Positions 28,658-38,607 are shown, counted from the first letter of the stretch. The stretch is DNA of 64,000 bases from Streptomyces diastatochromogenes (GCA_026913215.1 JAPTYK010000001.1:5084001-5148000); one strand, 5' to 3'. Program-made: numbers and translations. The notes: generated by a model from the sequence alone, not told the origin.

Positions 28658-29479
28658 ATGGGTTCGACCATCTGCCCACAGCGCCCGCAGGCCGCTGACC
28701 TCGACTGGACAGTGCTGCCCGCGCCCAGGACCGCCACGATTCGGGCGGCGGGCGGAGCGGTTCCTCGTCTATCCTCCGAAACGAGCGGGTCCGCCCTCGG
28801 GCTCGCCGCCGCGCTGGAGGAGGTGGGTCCGGTCACTGGGACCGACACAGGGACCGACGACGGCCCCGAGGAGACGACCGAGGAGCGCAACGCGCGCTTC
28901 GAGCGGGACGCCCTCGGCTACCTCGACCAGATGTACTCGGCCGCGCTGCGCATGACGCGCAACCCCGCGGACGCCGAGGACCTGGTGCAGGAGACCTACG
29001 CCAAGGCGTACGGCTCCTTCCACCAGTTCCGTGAGGGCACCAACCTCAAGGCCTGGCTGTACCGGATCCTCACGAACACCTTCATCAACTCGTACCGCAA
29101 GAAGCAGCGCGAACCCCAGCGCAGCGCCGCCGAGGAGATCGAGGACTGGCAGCTCGCCCGCGCCGAGTCGCACATGTCGACCGGTCTGCGCTCCGCCGAG
29201 TCGCAGGCGCTCGACCACCTCCCGGACTCCGACGTGAAGGAAGCGCTCCAGGCGATTCCCGAGGAGTTCCGCATCGCCGTCTATCTCGCCGATGTCGAGG
29301 GCTTTGCGTACAAGGAGATCGCGGACATCATGGGGACACCCATCGGTACGGTGATGTCCCGACTTCACCGGGGCCGCCGCCAGCTGCGCGGCATGCTCGA
29401 GGACTACGCCCGCGACCGCGGGCTCGTACCCGCGGGTGCCGGAGAGTCGTCGCACGATCTGAAAGGCTCGGGCTCATGA
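28658..29479 (+). CDS. sigR: Thiol-stress ECF sigma factor SigR (long-isoform frame; short start at 28823)
   Basis: ECF sigma factor for disulfide stress. Two starts are visible in one frame. GTG 28823 (VGPVTGTDTG) gives the normal protein of 218 aa, with GGAGGAG immediately before it. ATG 28658 (MGSTICPQRP), with GAGGAG eight bases upstream, adds exactly 55 residues, the length known for the unstable, inducible SigR' form in S. coelicolor. Region 2 (DALGYLDQMYSAALRMTRNP to NLKAWLYRILTNTFIN) and region 4 (GFAYKEIADIMGTPIGTVMSRLHRGRR) are complete. The stop overlaps rsrA by four bases. Confidence 0.95.
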   Translation: MGSTICPQRPQAADLDWTVLPAPRTATIRAAGGAVPRLSSETSGSALGLAAALEEVGPVTGTDTGTDDGPEETTEERNARFERDALGYLDQMYSAALRMTRNPADAEDLVQETYAKAYGSFHQFREGTNLKAWLYRILTNTFINSYRKKQREPQRSAAEEIEDWQLARAESHMSTGLRSAESQALDHLPDSDVKEALQAIPEEFRIAVYLADVEGFAYKEIADIMGTPIGTVMSRLHRGRRQLRGMLEDYARDRGLVPAGAGESSHDLKGSGS

Positions 29480-29793
29480 GCTGCGGAGATCCGCACGAGA
29501 CGGACTGCTCGGAGGTCCTGGACCATCTCTACGAGTTCCTCGACCGAGAGATGCCCGACGGCGAATGCACCAAGTTCGAGGTGCACTTCGAGGAGTGCTC
29601 CCCGTGCCTGGAGAAGTACGGCCTGGAGCAGGCGGTGAAGAAGCTCGTCAAGCGCTGCTGCGGCAGTGACGACGTCCCCACCGACCTGCGCGCCAAGGTC
29701 ATGGGCCGCATCGACCTGATCCGCGCCGGACACCTGGTGCCCGAGCAGGACCTCGCGGTGGGCGCCCCGACGACACCGGCCCCGCAGGAGTAG
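29476..29793 (+). CDS. rsrA: Zinc-binding anti-sigma factor RsrA
   Basis: 105 aa. Holds SigR inactive in reduced cells and releases it on disulfide formation. The ZAS motif H37-x3-C41-x2-C44 is present with C11 as the other zinc and redox residue; C3, C31, C61 and C62 are the further cysteines. Its start lies in the ATGA overlap with sigR, so the two are made in step. A perfect hairpin follows at 29818-29844. Confidence 0.95.
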   Translation: MSCGDPHETDCSEVLDHLYEFLDREMPDGECTKFEVHFEECSPCLEKYGLEQAVKKLVKRCCGSDDVPTDLRAKVMGRIDLIRAGHLVPEQDLAVGAPTTPAPQE

Positions 29794-29817
29794 CACCTCT
29801 CCTCTCGGAGGGCGAAC

Positions 29818-29844
29818 GGCCGCCGCGATCCGCTCGCGGCGGCC
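29818..29844 (+). terminator. Terminator of the sigR-rsrA operon
   Basis: GGCCGCCGCGA (29818-29828) pairs perfectly with TCGCGGCGGCC (29834-29844), loop of five. Confidence 0.7.
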
Positions 29845-29935
29845 TCGCGCATATATCAGCTTGTATCACCCGATGGTGCGAATCACTCCGACCGCGCCGT
29901 CCCGTGCCGCCCAACTCGCTAGCGTGGCAGGCGTG

Positions 29936-31318
29936 ATGGGCGTGAAGGTCATTCCCCGCGCGGCCCGTGTGTACATCGGCTGCGCCCTGCTCGGCGCCGG
30001 GGCCTGCGCCCTGCCCGCGCTGCGCCCCGGAGCCGCCGTCCCCTGGGGCACGACCGCACTCCTCGCCGCCCTGTACGCGCTCTGCGAGCTGCCCGCCCGC
30101 TGCCGGCTCGTCGGCCGCGCCCTCGGCGGCTCCGTCCCGCTGGGCACCGGCTCCTTCTTCCCCGTGCTCCTCGCCTCCGCGCTGCTCCTGCCGCCCGCCG
30201 CCGCCGCGCTCACCGCGATCCCCGGCAGCCTCCTCGCCCGCGTCGAGGAACCCCCGCCGCACCCCGCCGCGCCTGGCGGGCCGCCGCCACCGCCCTCGCC
30301 GTCTGGGCCGCCGCCCGCACCGCCGGCGCCCTCGGCGGCCCCACCGCCCTCGGCCACGGCCCCGACGCCCCTGACCTGCCGTACGCCCTGCTGCCCGCCG
30401 GCGCCGCCGCCCTCGCCTTCTGCCTGGCCCTCACCGCCCTCGACGGCGGCATCCGCGCCACCGCCGACGGACTGCCCCTGCGGGCCGCCTGGCGCGGACT
30501 CCTCGGCCGGGCCCTCGCCCCGCACACCGTCCACGGCCTCGCCGGACTGATGATGGCCGTCCTCTGGCGCAGCGCGTACGGCCCGGTCGCGGCGCTCTTC
30601 GTGCTCCTCCCCATGTACATCTCCTGCTGGGTCTTCGCCCAGTACCACCGCGAGCGCGCCGCCCACCAGGCCACCATCCGCGCCCTCGTCCAGGCCGTCG
30701 ACATCAAGGACCGGTACACCCGGGGCCACAGCGAACGCGTCGGCCACGCCTCCGTCCTGATCGCCCGTGAGCTCGGCATGGCCGAGGACCGCCTCGACGT
30801 CGTCCGCTTCGCCGGCATCCTGCACGACGTCGGCAAACTCGGCGTGCCCACCCGGGTCCTCCGCAAGGACGGCCCCCTCACCCCCGAGGAACGCCGGATC
30901 ATCGAACTCCACCCCGAGTACGGCCACGAGATGGTCCGGGGCATCGGCTTCCTCGGCGAGGCGCGGTCCGCGATCCTCCACCACCACGAACGCATGGACG
31001 GCAGCGGCTACCCCTACGGGCTCCACGGCGAACAGATCCCCGAGTTCGCCCGGGTCGTCGCCGTCGCCGACGCCTTCGACGCCATGACCTCCACGCGCTC
31101 CTACAGCCGCGCCCGCCCCGTGCCCACCGCCCTCGCCGAACTGGAGCGCTGCGCCGGCACCCAGTTCGACCCCCGGATGGTCACCGCCCTCGTCCACGCC
31201 CTGGACCGGCACGGCTGGCAGCCCGCCGTCACCGCCGACGAGACGACGGACGCGGCCCCGCAGCCCGTCCCCCGCCGCGCGGCCCCTCCCCGCCCCGGCC
31301 GCCAGGGAACCCGCGTGA
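29936..31318 (+). CDS. Membrane HD-GYP-type phosphohydrolase, frameshifted
   Basis: About 460 aa. Several N-terminal membrane spans (for example YIGCALLGAGACALPAL and LLASALLLPPAAAAL) precede an HD-GYP domain: RGHSERVGHASVLI, HDVGKLGVP, HPEYGHEMV and HHHERMDGSGYPYGLHG. Both the HD pair and HHExxDGxGYP are intact, so cyclic-di-GMP or related phosphodiesterase activity is plausible. Frame breaks fall in 30250-30545 and again near 31270; after repair the chain ends in AREPA with TGA at 31316, overlapping the next start (GTGA). No GGDEF domain is seen. Confidence 0.75.
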
Positions 31319-32579
31319 GACCCGGCGTCCTCACCGTCGGCACCGTGCGCGGCGCCGCCCTCCTCCTCGGCCTCGCCGGCTTCGTCCACACCCTCTGGCA
31401 CGGCATCGACGAACCCGGCAACGCCCTCGCCTTCGGCACCCTCGTCGCCCTCGGCGAACTCGCCCGCTGGGGCGCCGCCCCGGGCGAACGCGAACCCGCG
31501 CCGCTCGCCGCCGCCGGAGCCCTCGCGTACGCCCTGCTCGGCACCAGCGCCGGCACCGCCACCACCACGGCGTCCTCCAGACCGTCGCCGTCGTCCTCGC
31601 CGGCTGCCTCGCCGGGATCGTCCCGCACCTCGCCCGCGACCGGGGCCCCGGCGCCGACCACCTCGCCCGCCGCCTCCTCACCGCCGGCTTCGCCGCCCTC
31701 TGCTTCCAGCCCCTCTACAACTCGGGCGCCGTCACCGAGCACCTCGGCCAGGGCCCCGCGTACGCCCTCTTCCTGCTGCTGCTGCTCGTCCTGACCGCCC
31801 TCTGCGACGCCGTCCTCGCCGCCCTCGTCCTGCGCGCCCGTACGGGATTCCCGTACGGCTCCCTCCTCCGCGAGGAACTCCGCGCCTGCCTCGGCATCTC
31901 CTCCGCCGTCTGCGCCACCGGCACCGTCATGGCGCTCGGCGTCGCCGCCGCCGGACTGTGGGCCCTGCCCGTCCTCGCCGTCCCGCTCCTGCTCACCCAG
32001 GTCTCCTTCCGGCGGTACGCGGCCGTGCGGACCGTCAACGGGCAGACCATCGCCTCCCTCGCCCGCGCCACCGAGATCGCCGGCTGCACCCCGCCCGGCC
32101 ACGCCCGCCGGGTCGCCGCCCTCAGCACGGCCGTCGGGCGCGAGCTGGGCCTCTCCGGGACCGAGCTGACCGTCCTGGAGCACGCGGCGCTCATGCACGA
32201 CATCGGGCAGCTCTCCCTCGTCGACCCGGTCGCCGGCGGCGCCACCGCCCTCCTGCCCGCCGAGGAACAGCGCCGGATCGCGCTCCTGGGCGGCGAGGTC
32301 GTCCGCAGGACCGGGGTCCCCGAGGCCGTCGCCGTCGTCGTCGAGCGGCAGGCCGACCCGTACCGCGAGCAGCCGAGGGCCGCCCGGATCGTCCGCGCCG
32401 TGAACGCCTACGACGACCTCGCGGGCGAGCCCGCCGGCGGGGCGGGCGCCGCCCTCGACGCCCTGGAGCGGCTCCGGCTCGGCACCGCCCGCGACTACCA
32501 CCCGGACGTCGTCGAGAGCCTGGCCAGGGTCCTGGCCCGGGGCGGAGGTGCCGGGATGACCTCGGGGATCCCAGGGTAA
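31315..32579 (+). CDS. Second membrane HD-domain protein, frameshifted
   Basis: About 421 aa from GTG 31315. Six or so membrane spans (for example VRGAALLLGLAGFVHTLWHG and GPAYALFLLLLLVLTALCDAV), then a shorter HD domain: GHARRVAALSTAVG, LMHDIGQLSLVDP and a region aligned with the second half of HD-GYP but lacking the GYP triplet. It may be a catalytically weakened partner of the upstream HD-GYP protein; the overlapping GTGA supports co-expression. A shift near 31567 breaks the frame. Confidence 0.72.
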
Positions 32580-32658
32580 CCCATGGGTAATGAGCGCGCG
32601 TCCGACCGGGCATGGTTGGATGCGAACAAGAGGGTGAAGCGACCGGCAGGCGGGAATC

Positions 32659-33638
32659 GTGAAGATCTTCGGGAAGGTACGGCATCGGCCCTCCGCCTCA
32701 TGGCGGCAGGCCACCGACCGCGCGTTCACGCTGATCGGCGACGGCCGGTACGAGGACGCGGGCGCACTCCTGACGCGCGCGGCGGATCTGGAGCCCTGGC
32801 TCTCCGAGTCCTGGTTCAATCTGGCGCTGCTGCACAAGTTCCGGCACGACTGGGAGCAGGCGCGGGCCGCCGGGCTGCGCGCCGTCGCGCTCCTCGACAA
32901 GGAGACCGGAGCCCCCGACTGGTGGAACGTGGGCATCGCCGCCACCGCCCTCCAGGACTGGCCGCTGGCCCGCCGCGCCTGGCAGGCGTACGGACTGAAG
33001 GTCCCCGGCGCCGCCGCCGGCACCGGCGAGCCCGCCGGCATGGAGCTGGGCAGCGCCGCCGTCCGCCTCTCGCCCGAGGGCGAGGCCGAGGTCGTGTGGG
33101 GCCGCCGGCTCGACCCCGCCCGGATCGAGGTCCTCTCCATCCCGCTGCCGTCCTCCGGCCGCCGCTGGGGCGAGGTCGTCCTCCACGACGGCGTGCCGAA
33201 CGGCGAGCGGACCACCACCGCGGGCCCCTCCTACCCGGTCTTCGACGAGATCGAGCTCTGGGCCCCGTCCCCGTCCCCACCTGGGTCGTCCTCCTGGAGG
33301 CCGCCACCGAGGCCGACCGGGACGCCCTGGAGCAGCTCGCCGCCGAGGCCGGGTTCGCCGCCGAGGACTGGTCGTCCTCCGTACGGCTGCTCTGCCGCGC
33401 CTGCTCCGAATCGACCATGCCGAGCGCCGAGGGCGAGGGCGAGCACTCCGACCCGCACGACCACAGCGAGCCCGGCCACCCCGGGCCGCTCGGCCACCGC
33501 TCGCCCGGCGAGCTGTGGGTCCCCGAGCGGGAGTGCGGCATCGCGGCCCCGCCGGGCCTGGTGCGCGGGCTCCTGGACGGCTGGGTGGCGGACAGTCCGG
33601 ACTCACGCGAGTGGCGTGATCTCGAAGAGGTCTGCTGA
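32659..33638 (+). CDS. TPR-containing protein, one frameshift
   Basis: About 327 aa. Two to three tetratricopeptide-like helices in residues 12-110 (AFTLIGDGRYEDAGALLTRA, SWFNLALLHKFRHDWEQARA, DWPLARRAWQAYGL). The rest is a conserved Streptomyces domain of unknown role with RLLCRACSES and a His/Asp/Glu-rich loop (HSDPHDHSEPGHPG). A base loss near 33275 (between LWAPSP and VPTWVVLLEA) splits it. Start GTG 32659. It precedes def and may be co-transcribed. Confidence 0.72.
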
Positions 33639-33704
33639 GCGTCCGGCCCCGGCCCCGTAGGCTGTCCTCGACGGAATCGGGTTTTCAGAAGGGCGCGGCC
33701 TGAC

Positions 33705-34340
33705 ATGGCGCAGCAGGACACGGACGAGCAGACGCAGATCAACGACGGCTACGTCGTCGACACGGAGGACTGCGAGGCGCGCGAGCTCGCCCACCGCGAG
33801 CGCGGCACGGCCCGCCCGATCACGGTCGTCGGCAACCCCGTGCTCCACCGCGAGTGCAAGGACGTCACCGAGTTCGACGACGAGCTCGCCCAGCTGATCG
33901 ACGACATGTTCGCCAGCCAGAAGGCCGCCGAGGGCGTGGGCCTGGCCGCGAACCAGATCGGCGTCGACCTCAAGGTCTTCGTCTACGACTGCCCCGACGA
34001 CGAGGGCGTCCGCCACACCGGCGTCGTGATCAACCCGGTCCTCCAGGAGCTCCCGGCCGAGCAGCGCGTCCTGGACGAGTCCAACGAGGGCTGCCTGTCC
34101 GTGCCGACCGCCTACGCCGAACTGGCCCGCCCCGACTACGCGGAGGTCCACGGCCAGGACGCCCAGGGCAACCCGATCAAGGTCCGCGGCACCGGCTACT
34201 TCGCCCGCTGCCTCCAGCACGAGACGGACCACCTGTACGGCTTCCTGTACATCGACAAGCTCTCCAAGCGCGACCGCAAGGACGCCCTGCGCCAGATGGC
34301 CGAGGGCACCCCGCGCTACGAGACCGTCCCGAACGACTGA
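33705..34340 (+). CDS. def: Peptide deformylase
   Basis: 211 aa, intact. Removes the formyl group from new proteins. The three motifs are complete: GVGLAANQ at 77-84, EGCLSVP with metal ligand C130, and QHETDHL with H172, catalytic E173 and H176. It has an N-terminal extension of about 35 residues and a C-terminal tail rich in Asp, Arg and Thr. A strong terminator follows. Confidence 0.95.
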   Translation: MAQQDTDEQTQINDGYVVDTEDCEARELAHRERGTARPITVVGNPVLHRECKDVTEFDDELAQLIDDMFASQKAAEGVGLAANQIGVDLKVFVYDCPDDEGVRHTGVVINPVLQELPAEQRVLDESNEGCLSVPTAYAELARPDYAEVHGQDAQGNPIKVRGTGYFARCLQHETDHLYGFLYIDKLSKRDRKDALRQMAEGTPRYETVPND

Positions 34341-34347
34341 GCGCATG

Positions 34348-34385
34348 GCGAAGGGCCCGCACTCCGAGGAGTGCGGGCCCTTCGC
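34348..34385. terminator. Terminator between def and nrdB (convergent)
   Basis: GCGAAGGGCCCGCACTCC (34348-34365) pairs with GGAGTGCGGGCCCTTCGC (34368-34385). Confidence 0.85.
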
Positions 34386-34393
34386 CGTACCGG

Positions 34394-35409
34394 CTAGAAG
34401 TCCTCGTCGAGGTCCACCGAGCCCTCGACCGCCACCTGGTAGGCGGACGGACGGCGCTCGAAGAAGTTCGTGAGCTCCTGGACGCCCTGGAGCTCCATGA
34501 ACGCGAACGGGTTCTCGGAGCCGAAGACCGGGGCGAAGCCGAGGCGCTGGAGGCGCTGGTCGGCGACGCACTGGAGGTACTCGCGCATCGACTCGGTGTT
34601 CATGCCCGGCAGGCCCTCGCCGCACAGGTCACGGCCGAACTGCAGCTCCGCCTCGACGGCCTCCTTCAGCATGTCCGTGACCTGCTGCTGGAGCGCGTCG
34701 TCGAAGAGCTCCGGCTCCTCCTTGCGGACGGTGTCCACGACCTCGAAGGCGAAGTTCATGTGCATCGTCTCGTCGCGGAACACCCAGTTGGTGCCGGTCG
34801 CCAGGCCGTGCAGCAGGCCGCGCGAGCGGAACCAGTAGACGTACGCGAAGGCGCCGTAGAAGAACAGGCCCTCGATGCACGCCGCGAAGCAGATCAGGTT
34901 CAGCAGGAAGCGGCGGCGGTCGGCGGCCGTCTCCAGCTTCTCGATCTTCTCGACCGAGTCCATCCACTTGAAGCAGAACTGCGCCTTCTCGCGGATGGAG
35001 GGGATGTTCTCCACGGCGTCGAACGCGGCGGCGCGGTCGTCCGGGTCGGGGAGGTAGGTGTCGAGCAGCGTCAGATAGAACTGGACGTGCACGGCCTCCT
35101 CGAAGAGCTGGCGCGACAGGTACAGGCGCGCCTCCGGGGAGTTGATGTGCTTGTACAGCGTCAGGACCAGGTTGTTCGCCACGATCGAGTCGCCCGTCGC
35201 GAAGAACGCGACCAGACGGCCGATCATGTGCTGCTCACCGGGGTGAGCTTGGCGAGGTCGGCGACGTCCGAGTGGAGGTCGACCTCCTCGACGGTCCAGG
35301 TGTTCTTGATGGCGTCCCGGTAGCGCTCGTAGAAGTCCGGGTAGCGCATCGGACGCAGGGTCAGTTCGAAGCCCGGGTCGAGCAGGTTCTTCTTCTCGGT
35401 GGAGCTCAT
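34394..35409 (-). CDS. nrdB: Class Ia ribonucleotide reductase beta subunit NrdB, one frameshift
   Basis: About 339 aa. Houses the diiron-tyrosyl radical for dNTP synthesis. Iron ligands are visible in FEEAVHVQFY and RDETMHMNFAFE; the radical-pathway tyrosines lie in FYGAFAYVYWF and the C-terminal DLDEDF tail contacts NrdA. The start ATG 35407-35409 shares one base with the nrdA stop (TAATG), so translation is coupled. One G is missing near 35233 (GTGAGCAG where GTGGAGCAG is expected). Confidence 0.92.
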
Positions 35410-37763
35410 TACTGGCAGGCCTCGCAGGACTCGGGGTTCTCAAGGGAGCAGGCGATCGCGTCGGCGTCGGGGGTCGCCTGCTGGACGGGGATCGGGGCGG
35501 CGGCCTGGGCCGCGCGGGCGATCCGGGTCGCGGGACGGGAGCGCAGGTAGTACGTCGTCTTCAGACCCTGCTTCCAGGCGTACGCGTACATCGACGACAG
35601 CTTGCCGATCGTCGGCGTCTCCATGAACAGGTTCAGGGACTGGCTCTGGTCCAGGAACGGGGTCCGGGCGGCGGCCATGTCGATGAGGCCGCGCTGCGGG
35701 ATCTCCCAGGCCGTGCGGTACAGCTCGCGGACCTCGGCCGGGACCCAGGTGAAGCCGGCGACCGAGCCGTTGGCGTCGCGCAGCGCCTCGCGGGTCTGCG
35801 CGTCCCACACGCCGAGCTTCTTCAGCTCGTCGACCAGGTACGAGTTGACCTGGAGGAACTCGCCGGACAGCGTCTCGCGCTTGAACAGGTTGGAGACCTG
35901 CGGCTCGATGCACTCGTACACGCCGGCGATCGAGGCGATCGTCGCGGTCGGCGCGATGGCGAGGAGGAGGCTGTTGCGCATGCCGGTGGAGGCGATGCGC
36001 GCGCGCAGGGCCGTCCAGCGCTCCGGCCAGTTGAGCTCCACGTCGTAGTGGTCGGGGTGCAGCACGCCGCGGGCGGTGCGGGTCTTGTCCCAGGCCGGGA
36101 GCGGGCCGCTGCGCTCGGCGAGGTCGGCGGAGGCCTCGTACGCCGCGAGCATGATCCGCTCGGCGATCTTCGTCGACAGGGCACGGGCCTCGGCCGAGTC
36201 GAACGGCAGCTTCAGCTGGAAGAAGACGTCCTGGAGGCCCATGGCGCCCAGGCCGACCGGACGCCACTTGGCGTTGGAACGGCCCGCCTGCTCGGTCGGG
36301 TAGAAGTTGATGTCGACGACCCGGTCGAGGAAGGTGACGGCCGTGCGGACGGTCTCGTCCAGGCGCGCCCAGTCGATGTCCCCGCCGGTGACGAAGGCGC
36401 CCAGGTTGACCGAACCCAGGTTGCAGACGGCCGTCTCGTCGTCGTTGGTGACCTCGATGATCTCGGTGCAGAGGTTCGAGGAGTGGACGACCGTGCCCGG
36501 CTCGGCCGTCTGGTTGGCCGTGCGGTTGGAGGCGTCCTTGAAGGTCATCCAGCCGTTGCCGGTCTGCGCGAGGGTCCGCATCATCCGGCCGTACAGGTCG
36601 CGGGCCGGCATCGTCTTGCGGGCCAGACCGGCGGCCTCGGCCTTGCGGTAGGCGGCGTCGAACTCCTCGCCGTACAGGTCGACGAGCTCGGGCACGTCCG
36701 CCGGGGAGAACAGCGACCACTCGGCGTCGGCGTTGACCCGGCGCATGAACTCGTCCGGGATCCAGTGCGCCAGGTTCAGGTTGTGCGTGCGGCGCTGGTC
36801 CTCGCCCGTGTTGTCGCGGAGCTCCAGGAACTCCTCGATGTCCGCGTGCCAGGTCTCCAGGTAGACCGCGGCGGCGCCCTTGCGGCGGCCGCCCTGGTTC
36901 ACGGCGGCGACGGAGGCGTCGAGCGTCTTCAGGAACGGCACGATGCCGTTGGAGTGCCCGTTGGTGCCGCGGATCAGCGAACCGCGGGCGCGGATGCGGG
37001 AGTACGACAGGCCGATGCCGCCCGCGTGCTTCGAGAGGCGCGCGACCTGGTGGTAGCGGCCGTAGATGGAGTCCAGCTCGTCCTGCGGGGAGTCCAGGAG
37101 GTAGCAGGAGGACATCTGCGGGTGGCGGGTGCCGGAGTTGAAGAGCGTGGGGGAGGACGGCAGGTAGTCCAGACGGCTCATCAGGCCGTACAGGGCGGCC
37201 ACCTCGTCCAGCGCGCGGGCGCTGTCGTCCTCGGCGAGGCCGCAGGCGACGCGCAGCATGAAGTGCTGCGGGGTCTCGATCACCTTGCGGGTGATCGGGT
37301 GGCGCAGCAGGTAGCGCGAGTAGAGGGTGCGCAGACCGAAGTAGCCGAAGCGGTCGTCGCCGGCCGGGTCGATCGTGGCGTCGAGCCGGGCCGCGTGCGC
37401 CGCGACGAGCTCGGCGGTGCGGTCGGCGATGAGGCCCTCGCGGTGACCGACGGCGACGGAGGCCGAGAAGGACACGGCGCCCTGGCCGGCCGCCTCGTCG
37501 GCGATCGTGATGGTCAGGAGCCGGGCGGCGAGCCGGGAGTACGCGGGGTCCTCGGCGATCAGGCCGGCGGCCGCCTCGGTGGCCAGCTCGCGCAGCTCCG
37601 CCTCGTCCGACGTGGCGCTGCGGCCGCGCAGCGCGGCGGCGGCGACCTTGCCGGGGTCGGTGTCCGGGAGGTCGGCGGTGAGATCGGTCAGGGTCCGCAG
37701 GAGTACGGTCCCGGGGCCGTCGGTCTCGATCGCTGCGGCCGGATCGGCGGGCGCGATGGTCAC
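35409..37763 (-). CDS. nrdA: Class Ia ribonucleotide reductase alpha subunit NrdA
   Basis: 784 aa, intact. Reduces ribonucleoside diphosphates. Redox cysteine in HPQMSSCYLLD, the radical site N-x-C-x-E in SSNLCTEII, CNLGSVNLG, and the tail ESCEACQ with the shuttle CxxC. The N-terminal region resembles an ATP-cone only weakly. GTG 37763 is set by GAGGAGAG six bases upstream. Upstream lie a cobalamin riboswitch and two NrdR-like boxes, so the operon is off when B12 is ample and the B12-dependent class II enzyme can work. Confidence 0.95.
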   Translation of the reverse strand: MTIAPADPAAAIETDGPGTVLLRTLTDLTADLPDTDPGKVAAAALRGRSATSDEAELRELATEAAAGLIAEDPAYSRLAARLLTITIADEAAGQGAVSFSASVAVGHREGLIADRTAELVAAHAARLDATIDPAGDDRFGYFGLRTLYSRYLLRHPITRKVIETPQHFMLRVACGLAEDDSARALDEVAALYGLMSRLDYLPSSPTLFNSGTRHPQMSSCYLLDSPQDELDSIYGRYHQVARLSKHAGGIGLSYSRIRARGSLIRGTNGHSNGIVPFLKTLDASVAAVNQGGRRKGAAAVYLETWHADIEEFLELRDNTGEDQRRTHNLNLAHWIPDEFMRRVNADAEWSLFSPADVPELVDLYGEEFDAAYRKAEAAGLARKTMPARDLYGRMMRTLAQTGNGWMTFKDASNRTANQTAEPGTVVHSSNLCTEIIEVTNDDETAVCNLGSVNLGAFVTGGDIDWARLDETVRTAVTFLDRVVDINFYPTEQAGRSNAKWRPVGLGAMGLQDVFFQLKLPFDSAEARALSTKIAERIMLAAYEASADLAERSGPLPAWDKTRTARGVLHPDHYDVELNWPERWTALRARIASTGMRNSLLLAIAPTATIASIAGVYECIEPQVSNLFKRETLSGEFLQVNSYLVDELKKLGVWDAQTREALRDANGSVAGFTWVPAEVRELYRTAWEIPQRGLIDMAAARTPFLDQSQSLNLFMETPTIGKLSSMYAYAWKQGLKTTYYLRSRPATRIARAAQAAAPIPVQQATPDADAIACSLENPESCEACQ

Positions 37764-37899
37764 GTGGGGCTCTCCTCGCTCGGCTCGGGGCCAGGGCGGG
37801 GAGGCGGGCAGGCGGGCACCCGTACGCGCGGGCGCGCCGCGTCCACCGGCCCACTCCGCGAGGCCCGGACGTCTGTGACACCCGGAACGGACGGACCGG

Positions 37900-38008
37900 G
37901 CGTGCTGTCGGCAGGTCCTCGGACTCGCTCCGTACGAAGAACGAAACCGCACGAAGCACACCGTTGCGGGACAGTTCCGGATTCGCGCCGGATTTCCCTG
38001 CGTCGACA
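37900..38008 (-). ncRNA. Cobalamin (B12) riboswitch upstream of nrdA
   Basis: On the minus strand the core elements occur in order: GCAGGGAA, then GCGAATCCGG, the conserved CTGTCCCGCAACGGTG, a variable arm, and GTCCGAGGACCTGCCG. This matches the B12-box cobalamin aptamer. It ends about 135 bases before the nrdA start, leaving room for an expression platform. Confidence 0.9.
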
Positions 38009-38015
38009 GCGAGGA

Positions 38016-38068
38016 CGAGCATACATGTGGGGGGCGCCGCTCGTGGCACCCCCCACATGTTGTGTCGG
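38016..38068 (-). promoter_or_regulatory. Two NrdR-type boxes in the nrdAB promoter
   Basis: Two copies of a box with a CACATGT core, centred on ACATGT at 38023-38028 and 38055-38060, lie 32 bases apart, about three helical turns, as known for paired NrdR sites. On the minus strand one reads ACACAACATGTGGGGG. They sit just upstream of the riboswitch. Confidence 0.6.
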
Positions 38069-38077
38069 TCCCGGGAG

Positions 38078-38578
38078 TTACAACTCCAGGGCGTATGTGC
38101 GCAGCGAGTGATCGGGGATCGGCTCCCAGTCCCGCTCGGGGGTGCGGACGAAGCCCAGGCGTTCGTAGATCCGGTGCGCGGAGACCATCAGATCGGCCGT
38201 GGAGAGCACCAGCCGCGCACACCCGGGAAGGGCCCGCGCCCGGTCCGCGCAGGCCCGGACGAGGGCCTCTCCGACGCCCCTGCCGCGCGCCGCCGGAGCG
38301 ACCACGAGCATCCGGAACTCGGCCTCGCCGGGGACGGCGATGTCCGCCCAGGGGGTGCCGCCGGGGGCGAAGGTGACCCCGCCGATGATCCCGCCGTCGG
38401 TGTCGACGGCGACGAGCACCTCGCTCTCGCGCGCCCGCCGGGCCGTGTCGCGGAGCACGTCCAGGTAGAAGTCGTCCTCGCCGTGCAGCAGCAGCCCGTC
38501 ATTCAGATAGGTGAACCCGGTGAGGTCGCCGAGCTCCTCGTACTCCTCGGGCCGTACCGCCCTGATCGTGAAGTCCAT
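38078..38578 (-). CDS. GNAT-family N-acetyltransferase
   Basis: 166 aa, intact, start ATG 38578 (MDFTIRAVRPEEYEEL). The acetyl-CoA loop is RMLVVAPAARGRGVGEALV at about 88-106, followed by YERLGFVRT near the end. Substrate unknown. Divergent neighbours are absent; it runs in the same direction as the symporter operon, separated from it by a terminator. Confidence 0.82.
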   Translation of the reverse strand: MDFTIRAVRPEEYEELGDLTGFTYLNDGLLLHGEDDFYLDVLRDTARRARESEVLVAVDTDGGIIGGVTFAPGGTPWADIAVPGEAEFRMLVVAPAARGRGVGEALVRACADRARALPGCARLVLSTADLMVSAHRIYERLGFVRTPERDWEPIPDHSLRTYALEL

Positions 38579-38607
38579 GCGGCCCAGTCTGCCGCGCGCG
38601 CTCATGC

